Part shown: one piece after another, positions 53,582 through 62,639 of the stretch
Position numbering within the stretch: position 1 is the stretch's first letter
How the letters are laid out: every line of letters starts with the position of its first letter
DNA from: Planctomycetales bacterium 71-10
GTDB taxonomy: Bacteria > Planctomycetota > Planctomycetia > Isosphaerales > Isosphaeraceae
DNA: 64,000 nt
Assembly (NCBI GenBank): GCA_001898385.1
Contig: MKTT01000058.1
Span: forward strand, 95,000 to 158,999
Reading direction: 5' to 3'
Made by a program: the position numbers and the translations under genes
Notes under the pieces: model-generated
What the model was told of the DNA's origin: nothing
Databases searched by the model: none
The model's input: the letters and a program-made list of their open reading frames with translations, nothing else

Positions 53582-54824
53582 CGGTCGCCGCCTCCATCTC
53601 GCGATCGACGAAGGCCAGCGCCTCGTCCTTGTCTCGGATCCGCGATTCCAGTTGGGCGTCGCGGACGCGTTCCAGGATCGCGGCGAACTCGGCGCCCGGC
53701 CTGAGGCCGTGCCGGATCAGGTCGTTCCCGGTCAGGAGCGGCGGCGGGTCGATGGGGCCGGCGGGTTGGTGCTCCAGATAATGACGGCAGTAGTCGACGT
53801 GCCCAGAGTCCCCCGTCGTCGCCAGCGCGTCGGCCCGGTGGAGTTCGAGCAGTTCGTCGACGCCGGGGCTCGCGAGCAGTCGCTTGAGCCGGGATGCGGG
53901 GAGGGCCCGGGCTCCGACGAGGTCGTCGCGACGGGCGACGAGCCAGACCACGCGCTCGCGTTCGGCGTTGGAGAGCTTGAGGCGTCGGCACAGATCGTCC
54001 GCGACGGCCGGCGTCGCCGGGAGCAGCAGGACGGCCAGCGCCAGCGGGAAGCCCGCGTCGGGCGGCAGGAGGTCCAGGGTGCGGACGACGCGGTCCCGGA
54101 GCGGGACGTCGATCGCGGCGAGCGGGGGGAGCACGGCCGCCATCAGTCCCAGATCCATCAGGGCTTCGACCGATCGCGCGCGGCTCGGGTGTTCGAGCAT
54201 CTTGCGCAGTTCCTGGGCGATCCGCTCGGGCGAGACGACGATGATCTGCGGGGCCATCGCCCGGATCGCGGCCGACGTCGCCGGCTCGATCGCCAGGTCG
54301 AATCGGGACGCGAACCGCACGGCGCGGAGGAGGCGGAGCTTGTCCTCCTCGAACCGTGCGGCGGGCTCGCCGATGGCGCGGAGGAGGCGGGCCTCCAGGT
54401 CGGCGCGACCGCCGACGTAGTCGATCACATCGCCGGCGGTCGGGTCCATGAACAGGCCGTTGAGCGTGAAATCGCGACGTTCGGCGTCCTCGCGGGGCGA
54501 GCTGAAGACGACGCCGACCGGCCGGCGGCCGTCGACGTACGCCAGGTCGCTGCGGAACGTGGCGATCTCGACCTCGTTCCCCTTCTGCCGCGGGTGGCGC
54601 ACCTTGACCACGCCGAACGACGCCCCGATCGCTAGGGAGCGATACGGCAGCGTCGCCATCGCCTGCTCGGGCGTGGCGTCGGTGGCGACGTCGTAGTCGG
54701 CCGGCGCCAACCCCAGGAGGATGTCGCGCACGCAGCCCCCGGCCCAGAGGGCCTGGAACCCCGCGCGACGCAGCTTGACGACGACCTCCTCCGCGAAGTC
54801 GCGACGGGCCTTCGCGTCAGGCAT
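53568..54824 (-). CDS. cca: CCA tRNA nucleotidyltransferase (class II)
   Basis: 418 residues. It adds or repairs the 3' CCA end of tRNAs, in the cytoplasm; poly(A) polymerase I is the alternative within the same superfamily. The head domain has GGCVRDILLG (29-38) and the metal-binding pair Asp43/Asp45 in ADYDVATDA. RRDFTLNGLFMDP is the neck motif, and EEDKLRLLRAVRFASRFD contributes nucleotide-specificity residues. The all-helical body and tail follow, with an HD-less C-terminus. It overlaps rsmD by 8 bases and queC by 14, so the operon is tightly coupled. Confidence 0.93.
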   Translation of the reverse strand: MPDAKARRDFAEEVVVKLRRAGFQALWAGGCVRDILLGLAPADYDVATDATPEQAMATLPYRSLAIGASFGVVKVRHPRQKGNEVEIATFRSDLAYVDGRRPVGVVFSSPREDAERRDFTLNGLFMDPTAGDVIDYVGGRADLEARLLRAIGEPAARFEEDKLRLLRAVRFASRFDLAIEPATSAAIRAMAPQIIVVSPERIAQELRKMLEHPSRARSVEALMDLGLMAAVLPPLAAIDVPLRDRVVRTLDLLPPDAGFPLALAVLLLPATPAVADDLCRRLKLSNAERERVVWLVARRDDLVGARALPASRLKRLLASPGVDELLELHRADALATTGDSGHVDYCRHYLEHQPAGPIDPPPLLTGNDLIRHGLRPGAEFAAILERVRDAQLESRIRDKDEALAFVDREMEAATDDRG

Positions 54825-55461
54825 CGCCCGCCTCCTCGGGGTCGTCGGACTCCTCCGACGCCTCGGCCTCGGTCGTCGCCCCGGCGATCACGCCGTCGCC
54901 CCCGTCGCGCAGCCACACGGCGACCTGGGTGTCGCCATAACGCCGGACGTCCCAGGAGGCCAGCCCCGGCACGATCTGATCGTTGAGGGTCCGCCCGGCC
55001 TCCAGCACGATCAGCGAGCCTTCGGGGAGGTGTTCGACGAGGTGGTCGAGCATCGCCCGGATGCGCTTCGAGCCGATTTCGTAGTCGCGATACGGCGGGT
55101 CGAGGAAGACGGCGAGCGGCCGGTCCAGCTCGGCGATGTGGGCGCGGGCCCAGCGGTAGGCGTCGGCCAGCCGGATCTGGGAGCGGTCCTGGTAGCGGAG
55201 CTTGGCGACGTTGGCGTGGATCAGGGCGACGGCCTCTCGGTCCAGCTCGACGAAGACGGCGTCGTCGGCCCCGCGGCTGAGGGCTTCCAGCCCGATCGCG
55301 CCGGTGCCGGCGAACAGGTCGACGACCGACCGGCCCGGCATCATCGCGCCGACGATGTTGAACAGCGACTCTCGCACCAAATCGCTCGTCGGCCGCGTCC
55401 TGGCCGACGCGCGCGGGCCCTCGATCTTATGCCCACGCTTCTGCCCCGCGATGATCCTCAT
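54817..55461 (-). CDS. rsmD: 16S rRNA (guanine966-N2)-methyltransferase
   Basis: 214 residues. It methylates N2 of G966 of 16S rRNA using S-adenosylmethionine. It begins MRIIAGQKRGHKIEGP, the usual RsmD start. RPTSDLVRESLFNIVG follows; the AdoMet loop is VVDLFAGTGAIGLEAL (46-61) and the catalytic DPPY is at 121-124. The C-terminus has a 25-residue acidic Glu/Asp tail not usual for the family. It is the first gene of the rsmD-cca-queC-queD operon; 104 bases separate it from the upstream membrane-protein gene. Confidence 0.94.
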   Translation of the reverse strand: MRIIAGQKRGHKIEGPRASARTRPTSDLVRESLFNIVGAMMPGRSVVDLFAGTGAIGLEALSRGADDAVFVELDREAVALIHANVAKLRYQDRSQIRLADAYRWARAHIAELDRPLAVFLDPPYRDYEIGSKRIRAMLDHLVEHLPEGSLIVLEAGRTLNDQIVPGLASWDVRRYGDTQVAVWLRDGGDGVIAGATTEAEASEESDDPEEAGDA

Positions 55462-55565
55462 GTCCGCTCGCCCCCCGACGGCCCGCCCCAGGCCGGGCGA
55501 ATCCGAGCCTCAATCATAGGCTCCCCCGCCGCCCCTGGGCAATCCGACCCGCAACGCCGCCGGCC

Positions 55566-56894
55566 TCAACGGGACGCGCCCGCCGGCTCGACGCGGACGC
55601 GATTCCGGTAGCTCCCCGCGCGGTGGCCCAGGCAATCCCAGCCGCGGCCGACGGACGTGGAAGCCAGCGAGATGTAGAGCGATGCGGAGGAGGCGGGTTC
55701 GTCGCCGGAGAGGGAGAACTCGATCGCGTTGGCCGGCGCGCCCCAGCCCGCCGTCGGCGAGGGCTGCACGTCGACCTGCTCCGACCAGTCGTCCAGGACG
55801 ACCCGGGCGACGGCGCGGTCCTCATCGAACAGGTCGATGGCCAGGGGGTCGCCGCGCCGCAGCGGGCCGGACGCCAACTCGCGAAACGGCCCCTTCTCGC
55901 CGCTCGTCGCCTCGACGACGCGGAATCGGCCCGAGGCGTCCAGGAAGGCGAATCGTAGTGGCCGGCCGAACGGGTAGTCCATCGGTCGGACCTCGATGCG
56001 CACGTCCGGGCAGGGCGAGAACGCCAGGAACAGTCGCCGATGCCCGGAGACGTCCACGTCGCAGAAGCCGTTCAGGTGCGACCAGATCGGGGACGGCAGG
56101 AAGGCCCTCGCTTCCATCCGCGTCGCGCCGCCGGCCTCTTCGACGAACAACGCGGCCTCGTAATCCGCCCTGTAGCGGAGGTCGACGCCGTTCGCGACCG
56201 TCGCCGCGGCGACGAGCCGCAGGCCGGGCCCCTCGCGCAAGGAAGCCGGGACGAGGGCGGTCGGCGCGCCGTCGGGCGAGCGGGCCAGGAAACGCAACAG
56301 CGGCTGGACCGTGATCCTCAAGAGGGCGATGCGGATCGTCGCCGACCCGTCGCCGGGGCTGACGAACGTGCGGTCGCCCAGGGTCCCCGGGAACGGAGCG
56401 ATTCCCCGCACGGCGGGAGTCGTCCTGCCCCCCGAGGGTCGCGTCGCCGCGGCCGGCGGCAGGAAGCCGAGCGGCAGGGCGGCCCCCAGGATCATCCCCG
56501 CGCTCGCCCCGATCGCGAGCCCTCCCCGCGAGCGATCCTCACCCCTCCGGAACGCCAGGTAGCACGCCAGCCCCATCAAGGCGGCCAGTGCCAGGGGGAC
56601 GGCGATGAGCCGGGGGGCCGTGGCCGGAAAGGCCGCGACGGCCGAGACGGCCCCCGCCCCCCAGGCGGCCGGGAACCCGACGAGGATCGCGGCCTGCGCC
56701 GTTCGTCGATCGCCGCGCATCGCTCGCAAGGCCGCCGCGACCGCGACCAGCACGAGCGGCGGCGCGACGCGGTTCGTCCAGAAACGCGGATGCGCGACGG
56801 CGAAGCCCCCGGGCGCCAGCCACCACCAGCCGGCCGCCGCCACGGCATGAAAGACGAGCACGAACAACCAGAAGACCCGGCCGGCCGCCGCCAT
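55566..56894 (-). CDS. Membrane protein with N-terminal helices and a soluble C-terminal beta domain
   Basis: 442 residues from ATG 56894, chosen because GAGGAGG lies 7 bases upstream. About five hydrophobic helices occur in the first 160 residues: VFWLFVLVFHAVAAAGWWWL, VAPPLVLVAVAAALRAM, AAILVGFPAAWGAGAVSAVA, PLALAALMGLACYLAF and AGMILGAALPLGFLPP. The remaining 270 residues are beta-rich and probably periplasmic (RLFLAFSPCPDVRIEVRP; IDLFDEDRAVARVVLDDW). I do not recognise the family. It lies 99 bases downstream of the membrane phosphatase gene, on the same strand. Confidence 0.75.
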   Translation of the reverse strand: MAAAGRVFWLFVLVFHAVAAAGWWWLAPGGFAVAHPRFWTNRVAPPLVLVAVAAALRAMRGDRRTAQAAILVGFPAAWGAGAVSAVAAFPATAPRLIAVPLALAALMGLACYLAFRRGEDRSRGGLAIGASAGMILGAALPLGFLPPAAATRPSGGRTTPAVRGIAPFPGTLGDRTFVSPGDGSATIRIALLRITVQPLLRFLARSPDGAPTALVPASLREGPGLRLVAAATVANGVDLRYRADYEAALFVEEAGGATRMEARAFLPSPIWSHLNGFCDVDVSGHRRLFLAFSPCPDVRIEVRPMDYPFGRPLRFAFLDASGRFRVVEATSGEKGPFRELASGPLRRGDPLAIDLFDEDRAVARVVLDDWSEQVDVQPSPTAGWGAPANAIEFSLSGDEPASSASLYISLASTSVGRGWDCLGHRAGSYRNRVRVEPAGASR

Positions 56895-56993
56895 CGTCAC
56901 GCCTCCTCGACCCGTTCGGGATCGGAGCCCGCTCGCCTGAGACAAGCGTAACAGGTCGGACGACGGTTTCCATGGCGCGGGCCTCTTGGGCCG

Positions 56994-58328
56994 TCAGCGG
57001 CGCGTCGGCGCGTCCTTGCGCATCCGGGCGAGCATCGCCTCCAGCGGGTCGGGCGTGCCGATGGCGAACTCGCGGAGTTCCAGGGCCGTGGGATCCTGCG
57101 AGGCCCGCTCGGGCGCGAGCCGGGGGAGCATCCGATTGTACAGGAGCGTCACGGACGACTTCGGGCGGGAGCCGCGATGGCGCTCGATCTCGCGGATCGC
57201 CTCGTCCAGCGGCCAGCCCTGCTTGGCGAACCGGTACATGCCCACCCAGGCGGGCGAGCGGTCCATGCTGGCGTGGCAGTGGACCAGGACGGGCCAGTTC
57301 GCGGGGTCGTCGGCGAGCGCCAGGGACTCGGGAATGCTCCTCAGCCCGGTCGGGTCGTCCGGCGACTGGGTGTAGACCGAGATGCCGTGCTCGCGGGCGA
57401 ACCGCTCCTCGTCGGGCCAGTGCGGGCTCCCCTCGGGCGTGAACTCGGGAAACAGGTTGATGATCGTCTTGAAGTGGTAGCGCGGCTGGGCCAGTTCCAG
57501 GCCCGCGTACGTCGGCATGGCGCTGAGGTAGAGGCGGCCCGGGATCACCTCGCGCAGCCGGTTGATCGGCCGCTGATACCAGAAGACGCCCCGGCCGAAG
57601 AAGTCGAGGCCGATCGAGACCGCGATCATCGTCGCGACGATCGCCGCGCCCCGTCGCCCCCCCCCCGCCGCGGGAGCGAGCCTCAGCATCGCGAAGGCCC
57701 ACGCCAGCAGCCCCCAGACGTAGACCCAGCGCGGCCAGAAGCCGAACGGCTCGCGATCGATCCCCGGGAGTTGGCGGACGACCATCAGGGCCGCCGAGAC
57801 CGCCAGGAGACCCAGCACGCCGCGAGCCCTGGCGTCGGCCAGCATCGCCCGGACGTCCCAGGGCCGCGTCCCGAGGGCCACGACCGCGACGATCGCCAGG
57901 GCGCAGGCCGCCAGGGCGAATCGCTGGGGCGTTGGCACGGAGGGGTCGAACATCGTCCGCCAGCCCAGGCCGTGCCAGCCGTCGATGAGCGGGCCGGGCG
58001 TGGCGGCGTGCCAGAAGGCGGCCGACGACAGAGCCAGGGCGGCCCAGCGCAGGCCGCGACGGGGCTCGCGCAGGCAGCCCCAGGCCGCGAGCACCAGCGC
58101 GGCCGAGGAGACGTAGACGGCCGCGCAGTCGATCGTGTCGCCGGCCTCGGCGAATCGGTACGCGGCCGGCGGGAAGGTGCTGTACGTCCGACGCTCGACC
58201 TTCGGGAACTCGGGGTCGACGTCCTGCTCGTAATCGAGGACGTACCACACGGCCGGCGCGACCGACAACGCGAGCACGACCCACGGCCAGAGCCCACGAC
58301 GCGGAGAGGTCCCTTGCTGCTCGGCCAA
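56994..58328 (-). CDS. Membrane-anchored protein tyrosine/dual-specificity phosphatase
   Basis: 444 residues. The N-terminal 250 residues hold about six hydrophobic helices (GLWPWVVLALSVAPAVWYVL; GLLAVSAALMVVRQL; AAIVATMIAVSIGLDFF). The C-terminal 190 residues form a phosphatase domain with the P-loop HCHASMDRS: nucleophile Cys351 and Arg357, matching HC-x5-R(S/T). General-acid Asp candidates lie in YTQSPDDPTG. RLREVIPGRLYLSAMPTYAG and INLFPEFTPEGSPHWPDEE resemble the start of planctomycete and plant DSP-like domains. It probably dephosphorylates proteins or phosphoinositide-like lipids at the membrane; the substrate is unknown. A kinase-fold gene lies directly upstream, with 103 bases between them. 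Confidence 0.85.
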   Translation of the reverse strand: MAEQQGTSPRRGLWPWVVLALSVAPAVWYVLDYEQDVDPEFPKVERRTYSTFPPAAYRFAEAGDTIDCAAVYVSSAALVLAAWGCLREPRRGLRWAALALSSAAFWHAATPGPLIDGWHGLGWRTMFDPSVPTPQRFALAACALAIVAVVALGTRPWDVRAMLADARARGVLGLLAVSAALMVVRQLPGIDREPFGFWPRWVYVWGLLAWAFAMLRLAPAAGGGRRGAAIVATMIAVSIGLDFFGRGVFWYQRPINRLREVIPGRLYLSAMPTYAGLELAQPRYHFKTIINLFPEFTPEGSPHWPDEERFAREHGISVYTQSPDDPTGLRSIPESLALADDPANWPVLVHCHASMDRSPAWVGMYRFAKQGWPLDEAIREIERHRGSRPKSSVTLLYNRMLPRLAPERASQDPTALELREFAIGTPDPLEAMLARMRKDAPTRR

Positions 58329-58431
58329 GGCTCGTCGCCCCTTCCCTGGGTCCCGCCGCCCTCGCCGGGCGCGGCGACGTGCCGCGGGGGGAGAGGGGGC
58401 CGCCCCGATGATCGCGATCCCCGCGTTCTCG

Positions 58432-59298
58432 TCAAGCCGCCTGTCGATCCGACGGCGGCGTCGGCCGCAGGGCGTGCTCGGCGAATCGCTCGGAATCGAC
58501 GCGCCCCCGGCCCGTCCGCACGCCGATCCGCACCAGCAGCCGCCGGCGCATCTCGCGGACCGGCCGGGCGATGAGGCGGTGCGCCCGGATCCACCAGGGA
58601 CGCTGGGCCGCGAATGAGCTTTCGTCCAACTCGCACTGGTCCGGCCGGCATCGCGTCCAGTGCTTCTTCAGATGATAATCGTCGCTCCCGGAAAGGAGCC
58701 CGAAGACGAAGCGCCCGGGGAGCCATCGCGGCCAGCGCACGCCAATCTGGAAGTCGAACAGGCAGGGCCGCCCGTGGGCGTCGACCAGGACGTTCTCGCG
58801 CTTGTGCAGGTCGACGTAGGCGATCCGCCGCGCGTGCATGGCTTTCAGGAGTCGGTGGAGGGCCGGGAAGAACTCGTCGTCGACGCGTTCGCGATCGCCG
58901 AGGGGGTGGCCCTCGACGTACTCCCGGGCCACTCCGTTGGCCTGGACGGCTCCGGAGATCGCCACGGGCCCGGACAGTTCGGGGATGCCCGGCAGGTCGG
59001 CCAGGGCGGCGAGCATCCGGGCCTCGCGACGGGCCGTCATCAGCCCGACCCAGAAGAGGGGCACGCCGAACGCCGATTGCTTGCGATGCAACTTCACGAC
59101 CCGACGCCGGCCGTACTCGTCCTCGTACAGCGAGGTGGCGGCCCAGGAATCGTGCTTGAAGACCTCGACCAGGCGATGGGGATGGCCGCCGATCTCCAGG
59201 TCGTCGGGCGGCGAGGCGTCGCCGAGGGCCTTCAACCACCGGGGGCGCGGGCGGGCTTCCCCGCTCGTCACGCTCGAATCCTGGGTCGTCCTTGACAT
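58432..59298 (-). CDS. Lipopolysaccharide-kinase-like (WaaP/Kdo kinase type) protein
   Basis: 288 residues from ATG 59298, with AGGAAG upstream. Protein-kinase-like fold: Lys69 in RRVVKLHRK, Glu92 in ARREARML, catalytic YVDLHKRENVLVD with Asp163 and Asn169, and metal-binding Asp182 in FDFQIG. The short length, DLHxxN-type loop and basic C-terminus point to the WaaP/RIO-like family that phosphorylates lipid A core heptose or other small substrates rather than a Hanks protein kinase. The C-terminal helix (WWIRAHRLIARPVREMRRRL) is basic and amphipathic, suited to membrane contact. It is the upstream neighbour of the membrane phosphatase, 103 bases away on the same strand. Confidence 0.8.
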   Translation of the reverse strand: MSRTTQDSSVTSGEARPRPRWLKALGDASPPDDLEIGGHPHRLVEVFKHDSWAATSLYEDEYGRRRVVKLHRKQSAFGVPLFWVGLMTARREARMLAALADLPGIPELSGPVAISGAVQANGVAREYVEGHPLGDRERVDDEFFPALHRLLKAMHARRIAYVDLHKRENVLVDAHGRPCLFDFQIGVRWPRWLPGRFVFGLLSGSDDYHLKKHWTRCRPDQCELDESSFAAQRPWWIRAHRLIARPVREMRRRLLVRIGVRTGRGRVDSERFAEHALRPTPPSDRQAA

Positions 59299-59541
59299 GC
59301 CGCTGGCTTCCTGGGTTGGCCGTCCGCGCACGCGATCTTCGAGGCACGCACGACTCTTCATCGGCAGGCTCGGCGATCCCCATGAGCTTCCCTGCCCCGC
59401 GGATCGCGACGACCGCCTTCATCCCGCAAATCGACGTTTCCTGCAAGTCCGACACGATCCCGAGCCCGGCGCGCGCGAAACCGCCGGGGGCCGCCCCGGC
59501 GGTTCGTCGATTGCGCCGATCGATGGGCCGCGCCCGCTCGG

Positions 59542-59754
59542 TCAGGGCGTGGCCGGCTTCTCCTCGGCCGGGGCGACGGCCGGCGGGTTGTCGCCCGTCT
59601 TATGGACCTCGACTTCCTTGGTGACGGTAGTCGTCCCCTCGGGCCCCGTGGCCTTGACTTCCTGCTTGACGCCCTCGGTCTCGCCGCAGCCGATCAGGCC
59701 CATCGAGACGGACAGCAGGCCGGCGGAGGCCAGATAGGTGATGGTCTTCTTCAT
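59542..59754 (-). CDS. Small lipoprotein (70 aa)
   Basis: 70 residues from ATG 59754 with GAGGGGA upstream. A lipoprotein signal peptide (KKTITYLASAGLLSVSMGLI) ends at a lipobox LIGC, so Cys23 should be acylated. The mature part is Glu/Lys/Thr-rich (TTVTKEVEVHKTGDNPPAV) and ends Pro/Ala-rich. No family recognised; similar short Thr/Val/Lys lipoproteins occur in planctomycetes. It is monocistronic. Confidence 0.75.
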   Translation of the reverse strand: MKKTITYLASAGLLSVSMGLIGCGETEGVKQEVKATGPEGTTTVTKEVEVHKTGDNPPAVAPAEEKPATP

Positions 59755-60126
59755 GGCGGGATTCCCCTCTACCTCGTGGGTTCTCAGCAACCCGCGACCT
59801 CGCTCGAGGCCATGACGACGGCCGAGATGGCCCGGACTTAATGCAATCCCCGCGCCACAATGCCAAGGATCCCGGAATTCCTTCGGAGGACCGAGGGATG
59901 CGGGCGCGCCTCCGGATTCTTCCAGGGACTTCGACATCCTCGCACGCCCGCGCCGGCCGCCCTTACGACCGTCCGTTGCGCCCGGATGGGCAGGGCGGTT
60001 CCCGGGGCGACGGGTGGCGGGACGGCCGCGACCTGGCTTAGACTCGATCGGGAAGGCGACCAGGGACGCTCGGCCGCGGGTCGGCCGCCGCGACCTCGTC
60101 GTCCCGACCTGAAGGGCGATCGACCC
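59755..60126. other. Divergent intergenic region, no gene seen
   Basis: 372 bases between the small lipoprotein and the DHH phosphoesterase. A weak minus-strand match (TTGGCA, 17 bases, CATTAA, around 59840-59869) could drive the lipoprotein. No convincing plus-strand promoter. Confidence 0.4.
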
Positions 60127-61212
60127 ATGATCGGCGAGGGCGCAGAACGAGACCCCGAGGGCGAGCCCGACGCCCGCCGCGTCCGGTCCGACCGGCTCCT
60201 GGCGGTGCTGGAGCCGTTCGAACGCGTGGTGGCCGTCTCGCACGTCAATCCGGATCCGGATTCCCTGGCCAGCATGCTCGGGATCCGCGAGCTGATCCAG
60301 AAGTGCCAGCCGGGCAAGCCCGTGCTCCTGACGGTCGACGGCATGATCGCCCGCGCCGAGAATCGCGCCATGGTGGAGCTGATCCCCATCCCGCTCACCC
60401 CGGTGAAATCGGTGGCGATCGACCGCCGCACGGCCGTGGTGATGGTGGACACCCAGCCCCACACCGGCCGACGCAGCAGCGAGAGCGACCGGCCCCTGGC
60501 GGTGATCGACCACCACGAGACCGGCGGCGACCTGGAAGGCGTCCTGTTCCGCGACGTCCGCACCCACATGGGGGCGTCCAGCACCATCATCACCGGCTAC
60601 CTCCTCGAACAGAAAGTGGTCGTGTCGCCCCAACTGGCCACCGCCCTCCTCTACGGGATCGAATCCGAGACGACGGGCTACCCGCGCGAGGCGAGTTCGC
60701 TGGATGATGGGGCGCTGGTCTGGCTCTTCCCCCGGGCCGACAAGGAGCTGCTCGCACGCATCCGGAATCCCAAGCTCCCGCAGAGCCATTTCGCCACCTT
60801 CCAGCGCGCCCTGACCAACGCCTTCCTCTATCGCGACCTGATCGTCGCCTGGTGTGGCGAGGTCACCCAGCCCGACATCGTCGCCGAGGTCGCCGACTTC
60901 TTCGTGCGCTTCGATCAGGTCAATTGGGTCCTCTCGGCCGGGCTCTTCGAGGGGGGGCTGAAGCTCTCGCTCCGCTCCAACGACCTGGGCGGCGAGGCGG
61001 GCGAGGTGCTCCGAGAGGTCGTCGGCGAGATGGGCAACGCGGGGGGGCATGACAAACGCGCCGGGGGGCTCATCACCCTGGCCGACCCCGGCGAGGCCGC
61101 GGCCGAGCAGGCCCTGACGGAAGTCCGCCGCCGACTGCTGGGCCGCCTCGGTATGGACGAACACCAGGGACGCCGCCTGCTCCAGGACGCCCCCCGCATC
61201 GCCGCCCCCTGA
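60127..61212 (+). CDS. DHH/DHHA1 family phosphoesterase (NrnA-like)
   Basis: 361 residues from ATG 60127. The DHH domain has SHVNPDPDSLASM, a variant of the common HxxPDGDS motif with Pro for Gly, then VVMVDTQPH and VIDHHETGG, and a metal-site LLYGIESETTGY. The DHHA1 domain carries NAGGHDKRAGGLI (usual GGHxxAAG). Family members such as NrnA degrade nanoRNA or dephosphorylate pAp and cyclic dinucleotide products using Mn. Cytoplasmic. It is monocistronic, with a hairpin 60 bases beyond its stop. Which of these activities it has cannot be told from sequence. Confidence 0.9.
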   Translation: MIGEGAERDPEGEPDARRVRSDRLLAVLEPFERVVAVSHVNPDPDSLASMLGIRELIQKCQPGKPVLLTVDGMIARAENRAMVELIPIPLTPVKSVAIDRRTAVVMVDTQPHTGRRSSESDRPLAVIDHHETGGDLEGVLFRDVRTHMGASSTIITGYLLEQKVVVSPQLATALLYGIESETTGYPREASSLDDGALVWLFPRADKELLARIRNPKLPQSHFATFQRALTNAFLYRDLIVAWCGEVTQPDIVAEVADFFVRFDQVNWVLSAGLFEGGLKLSLRSNDLGGEAGEVLREVVGEMGNAGGHDKRAGGLITLADPGEAAAEQALTEVRRRLLGRLGMDEHQGRRLLQDAPRIAAP

Positions 61213-61272
61213 CTCCCATCGAAGCTCCTTCGCATCCACGGGGGCACGCGCATTCATAACGCCTGGAGGTTT

Positions 61273-61292
61273 CGTCCCTCGCAGGAGGGACG
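61273..61292. terminator. Short hairpin downstream of the DHH gene
   Basis: cgtccctc (61273-61280) and gagggacg (61285-61292) form a perfect 8-bp stem with a 4-base loop, 60 bases after the DHH stop codon. No U-tract follows, so it is a weak call. Confidence 0.4.
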
Positions 61293-61410
61293 GATCGCGG
61301 TATACTGGGAAGGGCCGCGGTCGAGCCGGACGATGGCGAGTCGACGCCATGCGTGCGAGAGCGGGCCCCGCCGCCCACGCACCTATTGGAAGGAAAGGTA
61401 CGAACACCTG

Positions 61411-61438
61411 TTGCGTCGAATTCTCAGGTGTGTATATT
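61411..61438 (+). promoter_or_regulatory. Possible promoter for the DUF1559-NHL gene pair
   Basis: TTGCGT (61411-61416), 16 bases, then TATATT (61433-61438), in a small AT-rich patch about 160 bases before the ATG. A fair sigma70-like match with the right strand and position. Confidence 0.45.
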
Positions 61439-61595
61439 CAAAATCCGCCGAGATGCGTCGCACCGCCCGGGCCGATTCGTTCCACGGGCCCGCTCGGTGC
61501 CGCCCCTTGGCCTGGAGGTCGGTCGCACGTCGGTTGCGAATCCGGGAGGTCGAAGGGACGGTCATCGTTCACGAGTGCGTGGAGGCGGGCCTGCG

Positions 61596-62630
61596 ATGAA
61601 CGATCGGAATCGGGCCGCTTACACCCTGATCGAGCTGCTGGTGGTGATCTTCATCATCGCGCTCCTGGTCGCCCTGCTCCTCCCCGCCGTCCAGGCGGCG
61701 CGGGAGTCGGCCCGGCGGATCTCCTGCTCGTCGAATCTCAAGCAGCTCGGCGCCGCCCTCCACAACTATGAATCTTCATGGGGGGTCCTGCCGCCGCCGG
61801 TGCTGCTCGCGGTGGGGCGCAACCTTCAGGCGGCCAGGGGGTGGAGCGCCCACGCGCGGCTGCTCCCGGTCCTGGAGCAGAACAACCTGTACGATTCGGT
61901 GAATTTCGCCTTCCCCTTCGAAAACGCGGCCAACATCACGGCCTCCGGGACCTACATCTCGGTCTTCGCGTGCCCGTCGGACGCGAGCCGGGCGGCCCAG
62001 ACGGGCCTGTCCGCGTTCGCCTCGCTCCCCACGACCGCCGGGACGAGTTACGCCGTGAGCACGGGGGATTGGTTCGTCTGGGGCGGCTTCGGGCTCAACG
62101 CGAGCCGGTCGGCGTTCTCGCCGAACCAGAGCCGGCGGATCTCCGAATTCGGCGACGGCCTGAGCGCGACGCTCCTGATGTCCGAGGTCCGGATGCAGCA
62201 GGCCCAGGTCACCGAATGCGGCGGCCAGCTCGTGGCCATGAACCAGGCCGAAGTCCCCGGCTCCGACGTCCCCCCCGAGCGGAAGGGGATCGTCCGCGAC
62301 GAGAGCGCCTGCTCCTTCTGGTCGGCCGGGCATTCCGTCTGGGCCGCCGGGGGCGTGGACCAGACCGGGTTCACGACCGCCCTGCCCCCCAACGCCTCCG
62401 CCACGTCGGTCTTCTCCCGGGGCGCGGAGACGGACATCATCAGCGTCCGCGAGTGGCTCGGCGGCCCCACCTACGCCGCCGTCATCTCCCGCAGCGCCCA
62501 CAAGGGGGGCGTCCATTCCCTCTTCGGCGACGGGTCCGTCCGCTTCGTCCAGACCACCATCGCCGCCCCGGTCTGGCGGTCGCTGGGGACCAAGAGCGGC
62601 GGCGAGGTCGTCGACTCTTCGAGCTACTGA
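61596..62630 (+). CDS. DUF1559 domain-containing protein (prepilin-like)
   Basis: 344 residues from ATG 61596 with GGAGG 10 bases upstream. The N-terminus [20 protein letters not shown] carries the TLIELLVVI type IV pilin helix, then [20 protein letters not shown]. The residues at the expected processing site are Ala-Tyr rather than the common Gly-Phe. The body has the DUF1559 features [16 protein letters not shown] and [10 protein letters not shown], and near the C-terminus [19 protein letters not shown]. These proteins are expected to be held in the inner membrane with the C-terminal part in the periplasm. Function is unknown despite their abundance in planctomycetes. The NHL-repeat gene starts 9 bases after its stop. 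Confidence 0.93.
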   Translation: MNDRNRAAYTLIELLVVIFIIALLVALLLPAVQAARESARRISCSSNLKQLGAALHNYESSWGVLPPPVLLAVGRNLQAARGWSAHARLLPVLEQNNLYDSVNFAFPFENAANITASGTYISVFACPSDASRAAQTGLSAFASLPTTAGTSYAVSTGDWFVWGGFGLNASRSAFSPNQSRRISEFGDGLSATLLMSEVRMQQAQVTECGGQLVAMNQAEVPGSDVPPERKGIVRDESACSFWSAGHSVWAAGGVDQTGFTTALPPNASATSVFSRGAETDIISVREWLGGPTYAAVISRSAHKGGVHSLFGDGSVRFVQTTIAAPVWRSLGTKSGGEVVDSSSY

Positions 62631-62639
62631 GGACGGCCC

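Larger units (their letters stand above)
61213..61595. other. Intergenic region before the DUF1559 gene
   Basis: 383 bases holding the hairpin at 61273-61292 and the promoter-like site at 61411-61438. No gene seen. Confidence 0.5.

Noticed and set aside
59755..61407. In-frame upstream extension of the small lipoprotein (621-residue frame)
   Set aside because: It is antisense to the DHH phosphoesterase gene; the lipoprotein signal peptide and ribosome-binding site at 59754 define the real start.
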